This document shows, one piece after another, positions 5,754-5,792 of a DNA stretch of 5,792 nt. Positions within the stretch are counted from its first letter, which is position 1. Each line of letters begins with the position of its first letter. The notes below the pieces were generated by a model. That model worked only from the letters and a program-made list of their open reading frames with translations, did not search any database and was not told the DNA's origin. Location of the stretch: positions 1-5,792 of the forward strand of contig JAHHTE010000136.1 of NCBI GenBank assembly GCA_020024815.1, given 5' to 3'. The position numbers were made by a program, and so were the translations under genes. Source of the stretch: Mailhella sp. (GTDB lineage: Bacteria > Desulfobacterota > Desulfovibrionia > Desulfovibrionales > Desulfovibrionaceae).

Positions 5754-5792
5754 TTAGGGGGATACCTCCCCTAAGACCCCGTTACAAGGGGA
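5754..5792 (-). promoter_or_regulatory. GC-rich block with alternative hairpins, possible attenuator or terminator remnant
   Basis: This block is about 58% G+C in very AT-rich surroundings. In the minus-strand transcript TTAGGGG (5774-5768) can pair with CCCCTAA (5760-5754) across a 7-nt loop. Alternatively TCCCCT (5792-5787) can pair with AGGGGA (5772-5767). Both use the same G-run, so only one can form. It lies just upstream of the gp11-like gene, where T7 has its late terminator between capsid gene 10 and gene 11. It shares short blocks with that terminator as I remember it (CCCCTTG, ACGGG-TCTT, AGGGG). No U-run follows either stem, so a normal intrinsic terminator is not supported; attenuation, mRNA stabilisation or an intergenic palindromic repeat are alternatives. 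Confidence 0.45.

Larger units (their letters stand above)
5625..5792 (-). other. Non-coding leader upstream of the tail genes
   Basis: No convincing gene lies here on either strand. The minus strand holds the GC-rich hairpin block, two palindromes, a short hairpin, a very AT-rich stretch and finally the gp11 ribosome binding site. The 3' end of an upstream gene could in principle reach in at the right edge: one minus frame stays open from 5792 to a TAA at 5756-5754. However, the repetitive G/C-runs look structural, not coding. Confidence 0.6.

Noticed and set aside
5754..5774. Intrinsic terminator on either strand
   Set aside because: The GC stem is good but is followed by AATGG on the minus strand and by no T-run on the plus strand.
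1..5792. CRISPR arrays, tRNAs, insertion sequences or attachment sites
   Set aside because: No regularly spaced repeats, cloverleaf-like sequence, transposase or integrase coding, or long duplicated termini were found.

Overview
The window is a stretch of a short-tailed bacteriophage or prophage (podovirus, T7 supergroup) structural module. All recognised genes lie on the minus strand, so transcription runs from high to low coordinates. The DNA is clearly AT-rich by eye, with A/T-rich codon choice and strong GGAGG-type ribosome binding sites. The tail proteins resemble those of podovirus-like prophages of Gram-negative bacteria. A low-GC proteobacterium (a Desulfovibrionaceae-like gut host is one guess) would fit, but no integrase, attachment site, tRNA or host gene is present. 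Neither the host nor the lysogenic or lytic state can be decided.

Layout in transcription order: a non-coding leader (5625-5792) with a GC-rich block of alternative hairpins and AT-rich palindromes; tail tubular protein A (gp11-like, 5624-4995); tail tubular protein B (gp12-like, 4993-2816); a DUF2833/GNAT-fold gp13-like protein (2816-2337); a gp14-like internal virion protein (2329-1802); a tail fibre with a T7 gp17-like N-terminus and a pyocin-knob domain (1793-132); and the first 40 codons of an unrecognised small acidic protein running off the left edge (122-<1).

The order 11-12-13-14-17 matches phage T7, and the roles follow from that family. The gp11 and gp12 proteins build the tail adaptor and nozzle under the portal. 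The gp14-like protein is packed inside the virion for DNA ejection. The fibre docks on the tail and contacts the cell surface. The genes are packed as one translationally coupled unit: gaps are 1 to 9 nt or a 1-nt overlap, and several ribosome binding sites overlap the preceding stop codon.

Two points deserve most attention. First, the large ejection-protein genes equivalent to T7 15 and 16 are absent from their usual place between 14 and 17. Second, the leader before gp11, where T7 has its late terminator, holds mutually exclusive GC-rich hairpins that could act as an attenuator. No CRISPR, defence, toxin or other unrelated system was seen; most of the window is a standard tail module.
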